42,973 bases of DNA, from positions 1 to 42,973 of the forward strand of contig CAYLXP010000025.1 in the NCBI GenBank assembly GCA_964387425.1, given 5' to 3'. The notes beneath the pieces are model-generated. The model did no database searches and was not told where the DNA came from. It worked only from the letters and a program-made list of their open reading frames with translations. Origin of the DNA: CAYLXP01 sp964387425 (GTDB taxonomy: Bacteria > Verrucomicrobiota > Kiritimatiellia > UBA8416). Below, piece after piece: positions 7,271 to 15,540 of this stretch (position 1 is its first letter; the number at the start of each line of letters is the position of its first letter). The position numbers and the translations under genes are program-made.

Positions 7271-9341
7271 TCCCGCCAGACCACCGACCCCCTCGAAATT
7301 GCGCACCGAGTTGCGACACCACTCGCTTCTCAAACGAGGCCTGGGGCGGACGCTACTATCATGGTTCCTGGCGGTTTCGCTGATTCCGTTGGCCGTAGTG
7401 ACGGCGTTCAACTATGCGGCGGCCTACCGGGGACTTCGTGATGGGGTCATGGACTCGCTGGTTGCCGTGACAGGCATTAAGGCCTCCTACATCAGTTCGT
7501 ACTTCGACGGTTTGAGAGCTGACCTGGACGGTGAGGCGAGCAGCTCCGACGGCAGGAGGTTCTTCACCCTTCTCCAGCAGGCGTACCGTGATAGCGGATC
7601 CCCGCTACGAAGCTTCGTCAAAGAGAAGGGATGGCGCACGCTGGTTGAGGCCCACGGCGCTGATCTCAGGTCATTTCGCGAACAGCTGGGCTGCGACGAT
7701 GTTCTGCTCGTAGACGCTGACGGCAGTGTGTTGTTCGCGATACTTGAGGAAGACGATCTCGGGGCAAACCTGTTCCGTGGGCGATACGCCGACACGCTGT
7801 TTGCATCCGCGTGTCGCAGAGCCCTGGAGGCGAATGCATCCCAGTTCTCCGATTTCGAGCCCTATGCGCCCTCCGATGGAGTGATCGTCGGATTCCTTGT
7901 GTCGCCGGTTCGAGATGACGGCGGAATCCCGATGGGGCTGCTTGCGCTGCAGGTGCCCATTGACCGGATGGATGCCATCATGCAGATGGGCCATGGGCTG
8001 GGGCGTGGGGGCAAGAGTTACCTCGTCGGGGAGGATCTCATCATGCGCTCGAATCTCTCGGGCTGTGAGCGCCCGACGATTCTCAGCGAGCTGGCAGATA
8101 CCGTGCAGACCCGGACCTGGCTCAGATACCATGCCGGGGCTCGTCGACCCCTGGACTGCGGGATGAAGACGCCCCTGCGCTATGCGGATCACACAGGCAA
8201 GCGCGTGATCGGTACGCACGCAGCTTTGAGCATTGCGGGCGTTAGAATGGGAGTCATCGCCGAATTGGAAGAGCGGGAAGCATTTGCTGCGGTCGCCAAC
8301 CTACGCACCATCTCCGTCATCGTAGGGTTGTTGGCCATCCTGGCGGTCCTGCTGGCCGCCGTCTTTGTCACGCGCTCCATCGTGGGCCCCATCCATGAAT
8401 TGCACGAAGGCACAGAGATTATCGGAGATGGCGATTTGGATTACAGGGTGGGGACCGACGCCAGGAACGAGATCGGCCAGTTGTCGCGCGCATTTGACCA
8501 GATGGTTGATGACTTGAAAGCGACGATGGCATCGCGCGACGAATTGAACATTGAGGTGGCCCAGCGCCGCCGCATCGAGAGCGAGCTGGCAAGGTCCAAC
8601 AAGGAGCTGGAGGCGTTCGGATACTCGGCCTCGCACGACCTCCAGGAACCGCTTCGGAAGATCATCGCGTTCAGTGACCGCGTTAAGGCTGGATGTGCCG
8701 AGCAGCTTGATGAGAAATACACGGACTACCTGGACCGCGTTCAGAACGCGGGTCACCGCATGCAAGCGCTGATCAATGCCCTCCTGGCCTACTCGAGGGT
8801 GACCACGAAAGCCAAACCGTTCGAGACTGTGGATCTTGCCGAGGTGGCGGAGGGGGTGAGGGAGGATCTTGAGTATCGCATTACGGAAACCGGCGCGACG
8901 CTGAACATCACGGGGCTACCAACCCTTGATGCAGAGCCGGTTCAGATGCAGCAGCTACTCCAGAACCTGATTGGCAATGCGCTCAAGTTCCAGCGCGAGG
9001 GCGTGCCGCCTGTCATCGATGTCACGGGAGAGGCCATCCGGGGCGGCGCCTCAGCAGATGAGGTGTGCCGGATTACCGTCCGGGACAACGGTGTTGGTTT
9101 CGATCCCAAGTACCGTGACCGCGTGTTTGAAGTCTTCCAGCGGTTGCATGCGCGTGGAACCTACGAGGGCACGGGTATCGGTTTGGCGCTCTGTCGAAAG
9201 ATCGTCGATCGGCATGGAGGGACGATCGAGGTGGACAGTGTTCCCGGCGAGGGAACGACCTTCACCTTGACATTGCCCCTCCGGCACAACTTTGTGCCCC
9301 CGGGCGAGACTCTCGGGACACAGGAGGATCGCGACGATTAG
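7263..9341 (+). CDS. Membrane sensor histidine kinase (cache-HAMP-HisKA-HATPase)
   Basis: 692 residues from the GTG at 7263. That start has aaggaggtg 7 bases upstream, whereas in-frame starts further up lie inside the binding-protein gene. TM1 is about residues 29-51. A large extracytoplasmic region (about 52-345) resembles a double cache sensor. TM2 is about 346-372, then HAMP (GPIHELHEGTEIIGDGDLDY). The phosphorylated His458 lies in SASHDLQEPLRK, a form seen in phytochrome-like kinases. The ATPase shows NLIGNALKF, RDNGVGFDP and GTGIGLALCRKI. It overlaps the binding-protein gene by 8 bases. No response regulator is adjacent; the nearest regulators are at 40.7-42.9 kb. Confidence 0.93.
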   Translation: MSDPARPPTPSKLRTELRHHSLLKRGLGRTLLSWFLAVSLIPLAVVTAFNYAAAYRGLRDGVMDSLVAVTGIKASYISSYFDGLRADLDGEASSSDGRRFFTLLQQAYRDSGSPLRSFVKEKGWRTLVEAHGADLRSFREQLGCDDVLLVDADGSVLFAILEEDDLGANLFRGRYADTLFASACRRALEANASQFSDFEPYAPSDGVIVGFLVSPVRDDGGIPMGLLALQVPIDRMDAIMQMGHGLGRGGKSYLVGEDLIMRSNLSGCERPTILSELADTVQTRTWLRYHAGARRPLDCGMKTPLRYADHTGKRVIGTHAALSIAGVRMGVIAELEEREAFAAVANLRTISVIVGLLAILAVLLAAVFVTRSIVGPIHELHEGTEIIGDGDLDYRVGTDARNEIGQLSRAFDQMVDDLKATMASRDELNIEVAQRRRIESELARSNKELEAFGYSASHDLQEPLRKIIAFSDRVKAGCAEQLDEKYTDYLDRVQNAGHRMQALINALLAYSRVTTKAKPFETVDLAEVAEGVREDLEYRITETGATLNITGLPTLDAEPVQMQQLLQNLIGNALKFQREGVPPVIDVTGEAIRGGASADEVCRITVRDNGVGFDPKYRDRVFEVFQRLHARGTYEGTGIGLALCRKIVDRHGGTIEVDSVPGEGTTFTLTLPLRHNFVPPGETLGTQEDRDD

Positions 9342-9383
9342 CGGTTGATTGAGGTCATGCGTTCAGGGCATGCTCATAAGGTT

Positions 9384-9857
9384 ATGAACAAAAACGATAC
9401 GTGCTGCAAAGATCGTCCGGATTGGGACGAGTACTTCATGAATATTGCCCACGTGGTGAAGATGCGTGGGAACTGTTCGCGCCGGAAGGTGGCCGCGGTG
9501 ATTGCAAAGGACCGCCGGTTGATCTCGACGGGTTACAACGGCACGCCGCGTGGCGTGAAGAACTGCTACGAAGGTGGGTGTGCACGATGTGCGAGTGACA
9601 CACCCTCGGGTTCGGATCTCGGTGAGTGCATCTGCTCACACGCCGAAGAGAATGCCATCACCCAAGCGGCCTACCACGGAACATCGGTCAAGGATGGCGT
9701 GATGTACGTGACGATCAGTCCCTGCCTGATGTGTGCGAAGATGATCATCAACGCCGGAATCACTGAAGTTGTCTACGATGGCGACTACGCATTCACGGAG
9801 CAGACGAAAGCACTGCTCGACGAGGCCGGCGTCGTGTGTAGGAAATTCGGTCAATAG
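9384..9857 (+). CDS. dCMP/deoxycytidylate deaminase (ComEB type)
   Basis: 157 residues. The zinc site is complete: His86-Ala-Glu88 in CICSHAEENAI and Pro-Cys114-Leu-Met-Cys117 in TISPCLMCAKMI. The N-terminal RPDWDEYFMNIAHVVKMRGNC and ISTGYNGTPRG are typical of ComEB/Dcd deaminases, which convert dCMP to dUMP for thymidylate synthesis. I chose the ATG at 9384; an ATG at 9357 and a TTG at 9345 are in frame, but they add residues without family similarity. The gene follows the histidine kinase by about 40 bases and may be co-transcribed, with no evident functional link. Its stop codon overlaps the first unit of a heptad array. Confidence 0.93.
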   Translation: MNKNDTCCKDRPDWDEYFMNIAHVVKMRGNCSRRKVAAVIAKDRRLISTGYNGTPRGVKNCYEGGCARCASDTPSGSDLGECICSHAEENAITQAAYHGTSVKDGVMYVTISPCLMCAKMIINAGITEVVYDGDYAFTEQTKALLDEAGVVCRKFGQ

Positions 9858-9955
9858 TCATTTGCGCCTGCGGCGCGTCATTGGTCATTGGAAGGAGCGA
9901 AGCCGCTCCGTCATCTGTATGCCCCCTGATGACTAGTGACGAATGGCTAATGACC
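9856..9955. repeat. Inverted heptad arrays (gtcatt type) with central hairpin
   Basis: Left units agtcatt (9856-9862), cgtcatt (9876-9882) and ggtcatt (9883-9889). Right units in opposite orientation run without gaps: gatgact, agtgacg, aatggct, aatgacc (9928-9955). Between them are two small hairpins: gcgcc/ggcgc (9864-9876) and ggagcg/cgctcc (9894-9909). The element sits between convergent genes and touches both stop codons, that of dCMP deaminase at 9855-9857 and that of mtnA at 9947-9949. No T-run, so not a clear terminator. Confidence 0.75.
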
Positions 9956-11014
9956 CCTGGCTAGGGCGGCGAGCGATTGCGTGTAGTCCGGGCGGGCGAT
10001 GCCGTGTTCGCAGATGATCGCCGTAATCAGTTCTGCTGGAGTGACATCGAACGCCGGGGCGTAGACCTTGACACCTTCGGGAGCGGTGCGTTTTCCGAAT
10101 CCCTCGGTGATCTCCTCGGCGGCTCTCTCCTCGATCGGGATACCGGCTCCTTCCGGCGTAGCGAAGTCGATCGTCGATGTCGGCGCCAGGACATAGAAGG
10201 GAATGTCATGGGCCTTGGCCGCGAGCGCAACGCTGTATGTCCCGATTTTGTTGGCGGTATCCCCGTTGGCGGCAATGCGGTCGGAGCCGACCATGACGGC
10301 GTCAATGCGCCCCTCCTTCATCACCTGGGCGGCCATGTTGTCACAGATCACGGTAACGTCGATGCCGGCCTGCTGAAGCTCCCATGCGGTGAGGCGCGAG
10401 CCCTGGAGTAGTGGGCGTGTCTCGTCAGCATAGACCGCGATGCGCTTGTCCTGTTCGGCCGCGGTGTAGATGGGGGCCAGGGCGGTACCAAACTCGGCCG
10501 TCGCGAGGCCGCCGGCGTTGCAGTGAGTGAGGACGGTGTCGCCATCCGAAAGGAGTTTTGCCCCATGAGCGCCGATGGCGCGGCACATGGCGGCATCTTC
10601 GTCGCGGATGGCGATGGCCTCTTCAACGAGGCGGAGCTTGAGCGCCTCTGGAGGAAGCGCGGCACTGTCACGTGCGACAGCCTGCATGCGGTCGAGCGCC
10701 CAGAACAGGTTGACGGCGGTTGGACGCGAGGTGGCGAGATACTCAGCGGCCGCGTTGATTTCCTTGAGCAGCGCTTCCGCCGTGGCGGTGCTGTGCTGGA
10801 TGGCGGCGGCTACGCCCATGGCGGCCGCGATACCAATGGCCGGCGCGCCCCGCACCTGGAGGGTCTTGATGGCGGTCCAGATGATCTTGATGTCATCCGT
10901 GACGACGTAATCCAAGTTAAGGGGAAGCTGCGTCTGATCGATGAGGCGGACACGCCCGGGAACCAGGTCCTCCGTGGTGTCCGGTATCCAGTCAATGGTG
11001 CGGGGGACGGCCAT
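9947..11014 (-). CDS. mtnA: Methylthioribose-1-phosphate isomerase
   Basis: 355 residues, the family's normal length. It converts 5-methylthioribose-1-phosphate to the ribulose form in methionine salvage. Catalytic Cys165 is in LTHCNAGGLAT and Asp245 in VGSDRIAANGDTANKIGT. VRGAPAIGIAAAMG near residue 55 and ADETRPLLQGSRLTAWEL (about 196-213) are diagnostic of MtnA rather than eIF2B. The ATG has aggaga about 9 bases upstream. It is the last gene of the leftward GT2-CPBP-mtnA unit, 12 bases after the protease stop. Its final codons lie within the right arm of the heptad array. No other mtn gene is in the window. Confidence 0.95.
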   Translation of the reverse strand: MAVPRTIDWIPDTTEDLVPGRVRLIDQTQLPLNLDYVVTDDIKIIWTAIKTLQVRGAPAIGIAAAMGVAAAIQHSTATAEALLKEINAAAEYLATSRPTAVNLFWALDRMQAVARDSAALPPEALKLRLVEEAIAIRDEDAAMCRAIGAHGAKLLSDGDTVLTHCNAGGLATAEFGTALAPIYTAAEQDKRIAVYADETRPLLQGSRLTAWELQQAGIDVTVICDNMAAQVMKEGRIDAVMVGSDRIAANGDTANKIGTYSVALAAKAHDIPFYVLAPTSTIDFATPEGAGIPIEERAAEEITEGFGKRTAPEGVKVYAPAFDVTPAELITAIICEHGIARPDYTQSLAALARGH

Positions 11015-11026
11015 GGTGGGGTTCTC

Positions 11027-11917
11027 CTATAGCTGAGAGATATCGTAACTGAGATGGAATATGATCAGGTTAATCGTGTTGAAGAGCGCATGCATAATCA
11101 TCGGAACCAGCACCGTGCCGGAGCAGATGTAGCCAAGACTGAGGCAGACGGCGACAACGAACAGGGGCGCCATGGCGGGCAGATGGCCATGGACGACGGC
11201 AAAAAGCAAAGATACAAGAACAATGGCAACCGTCGGAGAGGCCCTGCGTGCGGCAATCGGCAGTGCGATCCCCCGGAACACGAGCTCCTCGACCACGGGT
11301 GCACACGCAATTGCGAGGATGATGAGATAGACGCGGAACCAGTAGGGGGCCGCCGGATCTGCAAACCCCTTCAAGATGTCCTGCGACTCCACTGGAACAC
11401 CGAAGTGCCGCAGGACGAGATTCGTGGCGAGAGCGGCCAGAATGATCGGAGGCATCATGGCCAGGTAGAAGAGGACGCCTTGCCCCACGACGCGTGCGGC
11501 TGACAGTGGCTGGATGGAGAAGCCTTCCGAACACGATCGCTGATGTCGGCGCCTGAGATGCTCGATGGTTGCGATGGCCACGACCTGCATGAGAACTGTC
11601 TCGCTCAGCATCAGGATTCGCTCGCCGTTGGCAGAAAGGACGATGCAGCAGCGATCCATGATCTGCGCCCCAAGGATCATGGTTGCGAAGAGGGTTCCGA
11701 GCACCAGTACCAGGTAGACCCCGTCGTGCCATCGCCACGGGCGGGTGAGTAAGAGCTTGGTGCGCTCCCCCCACTTAGCCCTGCGCTCTACCAGCATGGC
11801 GAGCACGAAGGCGTCGGCAACCACACCGGCGAAAAGGAGCACGGTAACCAGCAATCCCGCGATAATAATCGGGACCGAAATGTCCCCGGGATCCAGCGAT
11901 GCCATTACCTCGTTCAC
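11027..11917 (-). CDS. CPBP-family intramembrane metalloprotease
   Basis: 296 residues with about seven hydrophobic segments. The CPBP (CAAX protease/bacteriocin-processing, Rce1-like) motifs are intact: Glu210-Glu211 and Arg215 in PVVEELVFRGIALP, His243 in LLFAVVHGHL, and His276/Asn280 in PMIMHALFNT. Such proteins cleave substrates within the inner membrane; many bacterial members have unknown substrates. Its start overlaps the upstream glycosyltransferase stop by 4 bases (ATGA), and mtnA follows after 12 bases. Coupling to an undecaprenyl-type glycosyltransferase suggests an envelope role, but that is inference. Confidence 0.9.
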   Translation of the reverse strand: MNEVMASLDPGDISVPIIIAGLLVTVLLFAGVVADAFVLAMLVERRAKWGERTKLLLTRPWRWHDGVYLVLVLGTLFATMILGAQIMDRCCIVLSANGERILMLSETVLMQVVAIATIEHLRRRHQRSCSEGFSIQPLSAARVVGQGVLFYLAMMPPIILAALATNLVLRHFGVPVESQDILKGFADPAAPYWFRVYLIILAIACAPVVEELVFRGIALPIAARRASPTVAIVLVSLLFAVVHGHLPAMAPLFVVAVCLSLGYICSGTVLVPMIMHALFNTINLIIFHLSYDISQL

Positions 11918-12903
11918 GTCGCCGACGGGCTGCGATACTTCTCTTTGATCACGTAGATGGGTTTGTCCTGCGACTCGTGGTAGGTGCGAATCTGGATCTC
12001 AGCCAGCAGGCCCATGCTGATGAACTGCATGAAGAAGAGTACAAGCATGAAGGGGGTGATGACCCACATGGGGCGCTTCGACAGGGTCACGAAGTGACTG
12101 GCAAGCGGTCCCCCTCCGAAGTAGTAGGCGATGTTCCCACCAATAAGGCAGGCTAGGATGATGAGCCCCGGTATGCCGAAGAACGCGCCAATCTTGCCAA
12201 ACATCTGGATTGGGTGGGTGCTGTAGCGCAGCAGGAACTTGACCGTCATCAGGTCGAGAATCACGCGGAAGGTGCGCGAGATTCCATACTTGGTTGTTCC
12301 GAACTGACGGGCACGGTGGTTAACGGGGACCTCATCGAGCGTAGCGCCAACCCAGCTTGCAAGGGCGGGAATGAAGCGGTGCATGTCACCATAGAGGTGG
12401 AGGCGTTCAACGACCTCGCGCTTGTATGCCTTCAGCGTACAGCCGTAGTCGTGCAGATAGACACCGGTAATTTTGCTGATCAGGGCGTTGGCAAGCATGG
12501 ATGGCAGGCGGCGATTGATGAACGCATCCTTACGGTCCTTGCGCCAGCCACTTACAACATCGGCGCCTGCATCGCTGCGCTCCAGCAGCATGGGAATGTC
12601 CGCTGGATCATTCTGGAGGTCGGCGTCCATGGTGATGACCACCTTGCCCCGGGATGCATGAAAGCCGGCGCTCATAGCGGCGGTCTGTCCGAAGTTGCGT
12701 CGCAGGCGAAGTACCTCGATATGCGGGTACTTGTTGGCGCCTTCGCAGAGCTTCTCCCAGGAGGTGTCCGTGCTACCATCGTCGACTAGAATAATCTCGT
12801 AGGTGCGGTCCAGTGGGGAGAGCGCGTTGTGCAGTGCTTCGCACAGCAGGGGTACGTTTTCTTCTTCGTTATAGACGGGGGCAATTACCGAAACGTCGAC
12901 CAT
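11914..12903 (-). CDS. Family 2 glycosyltransferase with two C-terminal TM segments (GtrB/DPM1-like)
   Basis: 329 residues. The GT-A domain starts at once, VSVIAPVYNEEENVP, with LVDDGSTD, RNFGQTAAMSAGF and the metal-binding VITMDADLQNDP. The acceptor-side motifs DYGCTLKAYKREVVE and RQFGTTKYG are typical of dolichol/undecaprenyl-phosphate sugar transferases (ArnC, GtrB). Two membrane segments follow, about 233-255 and 270-293. It likely loads a sugar onto undecaprenyl phosphate at the inner face of the membrane. First gene of the leftward operon, divergent from the efflux operon. Confidence 0.92.
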   Translation of the reverse strand: MVDVSVIAPVYNEEENVPLLCEALHNALSPLDRTYEIILVDDGSTDTSWEKLCEGANKYPHIEVLRLRRNFGQTAAMSAGFHASRGKVVITMDADLQNDPADIPMLLERSDAGADVVSGWRKDRKDAFINRRLPSMLANALISKITGVYLHDYGCTLKAYKREVVERLHLYGDMHRFIPALASWVGATLDEVPVNHRARQFGTTKYGISRTFRVILDLMTVKFLLRYSTHPIQMFGKIGAFFGIPGLIILACLIGGNIAYYFGGGPLASHFVTLSKRPMWVITPFMLVLFFMQFISMGLLAEIQIRTYHESQDKPIYVIKEKYRSPSAT

Positions 12904-12949
12904 GGATCTACCTGTTGGTGTTAGAAGGTTGTTATTTCGACGAAAACCT

Positions 12950-12979
12950 TTGTAGTGAAAACCGATCCGACAGTATATT
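12950..12979 (+). promoter_or_regulatory. Candidate sigma-70 promoter of the efflux operon
   Basis: TTGTAG at 12950-12955 and TATATT at 12974-12979 are separated by 18 bases. The -10 matches 5 of 6 consensus bases and the -35 three of 6. It lies about 70 bases upstream of the tolC-like start, in the divergent gap between the glycosyltransferase and efflux genes. Confidence 0.4.
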
Positions 12980-13005
12980 AGGCAGAATCACAGATCGAGA
13001 AAAAA

Positions 13006-13028
13006 GGGGGGGCGAGAACGCCCACCCC
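13006..13028. other. GC-rich hairpin in the efflux operon leader
   Basis: Arms ggggg-gggcg type (13006-13014) and cgccc-a-cccc (13019-13028) form nine pairs with one bulged A and an agaa loop. It ends 21 bases before the tolC-like ATG. On the minus strand it is followed by six T residues (13000-13005), so it could act as an intrinsic terminator against leftward transcripts entering the glycosyltransferase operon. On the plus strand it is simply a leader hairpin. Which strand matters is not decidable from sequence. Confidence 0.45.
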
Positions 13029-13049
13029 CGAAAGAAAATAAAGAGCCTG

Positions 13050-14441
13050 ATGTCTGAATACCGTCCTTTTCTCTCCCTACGGGAGCGCCTAGTGATCGTG
13101 GCTGCTGCGCTTGGCTGTAGCCTGGCGGCCGTGACAGTGGCTGCGGCTGAAGCGGTGGAACCGCCGGTATACACGCTGGCGGACTGTGTGCGAATCGGTC
13201 TGGCGGAAAGCGGGGTTGCGCGTAATGCGCGGTTGGATCAGTCAATTGCCAATGCGCGGCTGCGCCAGGCGTACGGGCTGGCGCTCCCCGCGCTCTCAAT
13301 GAATGCCACGTACACACGCCTCGATGAGCTCCAGGAAATCGACTTTGGTGACGGTTTCTCCCAGGAGCTGGGGAATATCGACAACTATGATGTTACGGCA
13401 ACGGTTGAGCAGCTTATCTACTCCGGCGGCCAGATGGGTGCAGCCGTGCGGGCGGCCCGGACGGCCCGGGCCTATGCCGATGCCGCTCGCGAGGCCACGG
13501 AGGCTCTGCTGGTGCGCGACATCGAAACACGCTTCTACAGCATTTTGCTGTCCCGGGAGGTCGTGGCCGTGCAAGCGGCGTCGGTTGAACAGCTTGAGGG
13601 GTATGTCGACCAGACTCGCAAACGATTGGACAACGGGGCTGCGTCCGAGTTTGACCTCCTCACCGCGCGGGTACGGCTCGCCAACGAGACCCCGAAGCTG
13701 ATTGCTGCGCGGAACCAGCATCAACTGCTGGTTGCGGAATTCACGGCCCTCCTGAACCTCCCCGCTCCGGGAGTGTTCACGGGACAGCTTGAGCGGGTCG
13801 ACATCGACCTCTCCTATGATGAAATGTTGCGCTTGGCTATGGCGAATCGCGCTGACCTGGCGCGCAGCGAGCTGCGAGTCCAGCTCGGGCGAGAGGAGAT
13901 TATTAGTGCCCGTTCTGAAGGCCTTCCGGAACTGCGCGGGTTCTTCAACTATAACGGTGCCAACTCCTACCAGTTTGTTTCATTCGACGAGGACTGGGAG
14001 TGGCACTGGAATGCGGGGCTCGTGCTGAGCTGGAATATCTGGGACGGGGATATGACCCGCTACACGGTGAAGCAGAAGGAAGCTGAGCAAGCCAAGCTCT
14101 TGACGGATGACGAAGAGCTTCTCAAGGGCGTGAAACTGGAAACGCGACAGGCTTACCTGGCCCTGGTATATGCACGTGAGTCCATGGCAGCGAGTCGTGA
14201 CAACGTGGCATTGGCCGAGCGGGCGCTGTCGATCGCCCGTACGCGGCATGAGACAGGCCTGGCGACATACCTGGAGTTCACGGACGCGAATCTCGCACTC
14301 AGTACGGCCCGGCTCGTGTGGCTCCAGGCGCTGCATGACCATGCCGTAGCAGTGTCAACGGTCCGTTACGCCTGTGGGATAGGGAGTTCTGAGCTAGGGG
14401 TTCTGAGTTCTGAGTTGGGAATGGGTGAGGAATATGAGTGA
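13050..14441 (+). CDS. TolC-family outer-membrane efflux protein
   Basis: 463 residues from the ATG at 13050; upstream in-frame residues run through the promoter region. Signal peptide about residues 11-36 (LVIVAAALGCSLAAVTVAAA). The mature part starts YTLADCVRIGLAESG, the usual TolC-family entry, and has two alpha-hairpin repeats with coiled-coil helices: about 145-215 and about 340-440, the latter including ETGLATYLEFTDANLALSTARL. It forms the trimeric outer-membrane duct of the pump encoded next. The last 20 or so codons are built from a heptad DNA repeat giving GSSELG and LSSELG. Its stop overlaps the adaptor gene start by 8 bases. Confidence 0.92.
   Translation: MSEYRPFLSLRERLVIVAAALGCSLAAVTVAAAEAVEPPVYTLADCVRIGLAESGVARNARLDQSIANARLRQAYGLALPALSMNATYTRLDELQEIDFGDGFSQELGNIDNYDVTATVEQLIYSGGQMGAAVRAARTARAYADAAREATEALLVRDIETRFYSILLSREVVAVQAASVEQLEGYVDQTRKRLDNGAASEFDLLTARVRLANETPKLIAARNQHQLLVAEFTALLNLPAPGVFTGQLERVDIDLSYDEMLRLAMANRADLARSELRVQLGREEIISARSEGLPELRGFFNYNGANSYQFVSFDEDWEWHWNAGLVLSWNIWDGDMTRYTVKQKEAEQAKLLTDDEELLKGVKLETRQAYLALVYARESMAASRDNVALAERALSIARTRHETGLATYLEFTDANLALSTARLVWLQALHDHAVAVSTVRYACGIGSSELGVLSSELGMGEEYE
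14384..14418 (+). repeat. Heptad repeat (gagttct) inside the tolC-like 3' end
   Basis: Five in-phase units of 7 bases: gagttct, gagctag, gggttct, gagttct, gagttgg. They lie within the reading frame of the TolC-family gene and encode a C-terminal tail with repeated SSELG. The array resembles the intergenic ones elsewhere in the window. Confidence 0.8.
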
Positions 14442-15537
14442 AGAGAAGAAGCGTCGTCGATTTTCTCTAAGTGCTGGGTCCATTGTGCTGTGGGCGTTGT
14501 TGATACTGGTGGTGGTCATCATCGTCGTGATGTCCGGGGCAAAACCACCCGAGGAGAGCGTGGAGACCATAGCGGAGAAAGCGGTGTTGGTGCGGGCCCT
14601 TACCGTGGAGCCGCGTGCGATCGATGACATGGTCGTCCTTCCCGGTCGGGTGGAAGCGGACAAGTCCGCTCAACTGGCGGCCGAGAAGAATGGCCGTATT
14701 GTTGAGCTGGCAGTGGACCGGGGTGACAAGGTGAAGGCCGGGCAGGTTCTGGTTCGCATTGACGGGCGGCATTGGGAGGTCTACGGCAAACAGGCTGCGA
14801 TCGAGCTTGCTGATGCCGAACGGGACTTGGCGCGGTGGGAGAAGCTCAAGGGGGAGGGCGCGGTCTCATCGAGTGAGTATGAGGCGATGAAGCGTCGCCG
14901 TGATCTTGCCGAGGTGGCCGTGGAAGAGGCGGCGGTGCACGTCTCGCAGTGCGATACTGTTAGTCCTATCGACGGCGTCGTCGATGCCAGGTTCGTGGAG
15001 ATGGGTGAGTACCTGGTAGAAGGTCAGCCTATCTGCACGGTCGTTAGCCGTGACCAGTTGAACGCTATAGTCAGAGTTCCTGAAAAAGACATCGGGGCCG
15101 TTAAGCAGGATATGCGGCTTACGATACATAGTGATGCGTTACCCGGCCTGGAGCTGGCTGGACGTGTCGATTTCATTGCGCAGGCCGGAGATCCTACTGC
15201 GAACACGTTCGCTGTTGAACTTGTTGTCGAAGACCCTCCGCCGGGCCTGCGACCGGGAATGGTCGTGGACGTCAAGCTACTCCGCGATGTCCGCCACGAT
15301 GCGATCGTGGTTCCGTTGGCGTCCGTGATTCCGAAACGCGGTGATCACGTGGTGTTCGTGGTTGAGGATGAACGCGCTGTCCTAAAGGTTGTGCGAATCG
15401 ATGAGATCATTGGGCAGGAGGTGGTTCTGGCCTCCGGTCTGCAGGCCGGTGACCGCCTCGTGGTTGACGGCCACCGCACACTTCAGGATGGGGTTCCGGT
15501 TGTAACGGATGCCGAGGGGGTCCCCGCGCAGGAGTAG
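14434..15537 (+). CDS. RND efflux periplasmic adaptor (membrane fusion protein)
   Basis: 367 residues from the ATG at 14434; GTG 14425 is in frame, but gtgagga fits as ribosome site for the ATG. One N-terminal membrane anchor (about residues 13-32). Barrel-sandwich (lipoyl-like) halves: AAEKNGRIVELAVDRGDKVKAGQVLVRID and DTVSPIDGVVDARFVEMGEYLVEGQPI, with a short alpha-hairpin between (AERDLARWEKLKGEGAVSSSEYE). The beta-barrel and membrane-proximal domains follow. It bridges the TolC-like duct and the RND pump in the next gene. It overlaps the tolC-like gene by 8 bases and ends 3 bases before the pump gene. Confidence 0.93.
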   Translation: MSEEKKRRRFSLSAGSIVLWALLILVVVIIVVMSGAKPPEESVETIAEKAVLVRALTVEPRAIDDMVVLPGRVEADKSAQLAAEKNGRIVELAVDRGDKVKAGQVLVRIDGRHWEVYGKQAAIELADAERDLARWEKLKGEGAVSSSEYEAMKRRRDLAEVAVEEAAVHVSQCDTVSPIDGVVDARFVEMGEYLVEGQPICTVVSRDQLNAIVRVPEKDIGAVKQDMRLTIHSDALPGLELAGRVDFIAQAGDPTANTFAVELVVEDPPPGLRPGMVVDVKLLRDVRHDAIVVPLASVIPKRGDHVVFVVEDERAVLKVVRIDEIIGQEVVLASGLQAGDRLVVDGHRTLQDGVPVVTDAEGVPAQE

Positions 15538-15540
15538 ACG

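Noticed and set aside
9894..9909. Hairpin ggagcg/cgctcc as a terminator between dCMP deaminase and mtnA
   Set aside because: Only six pairs and no T-run on either strand.
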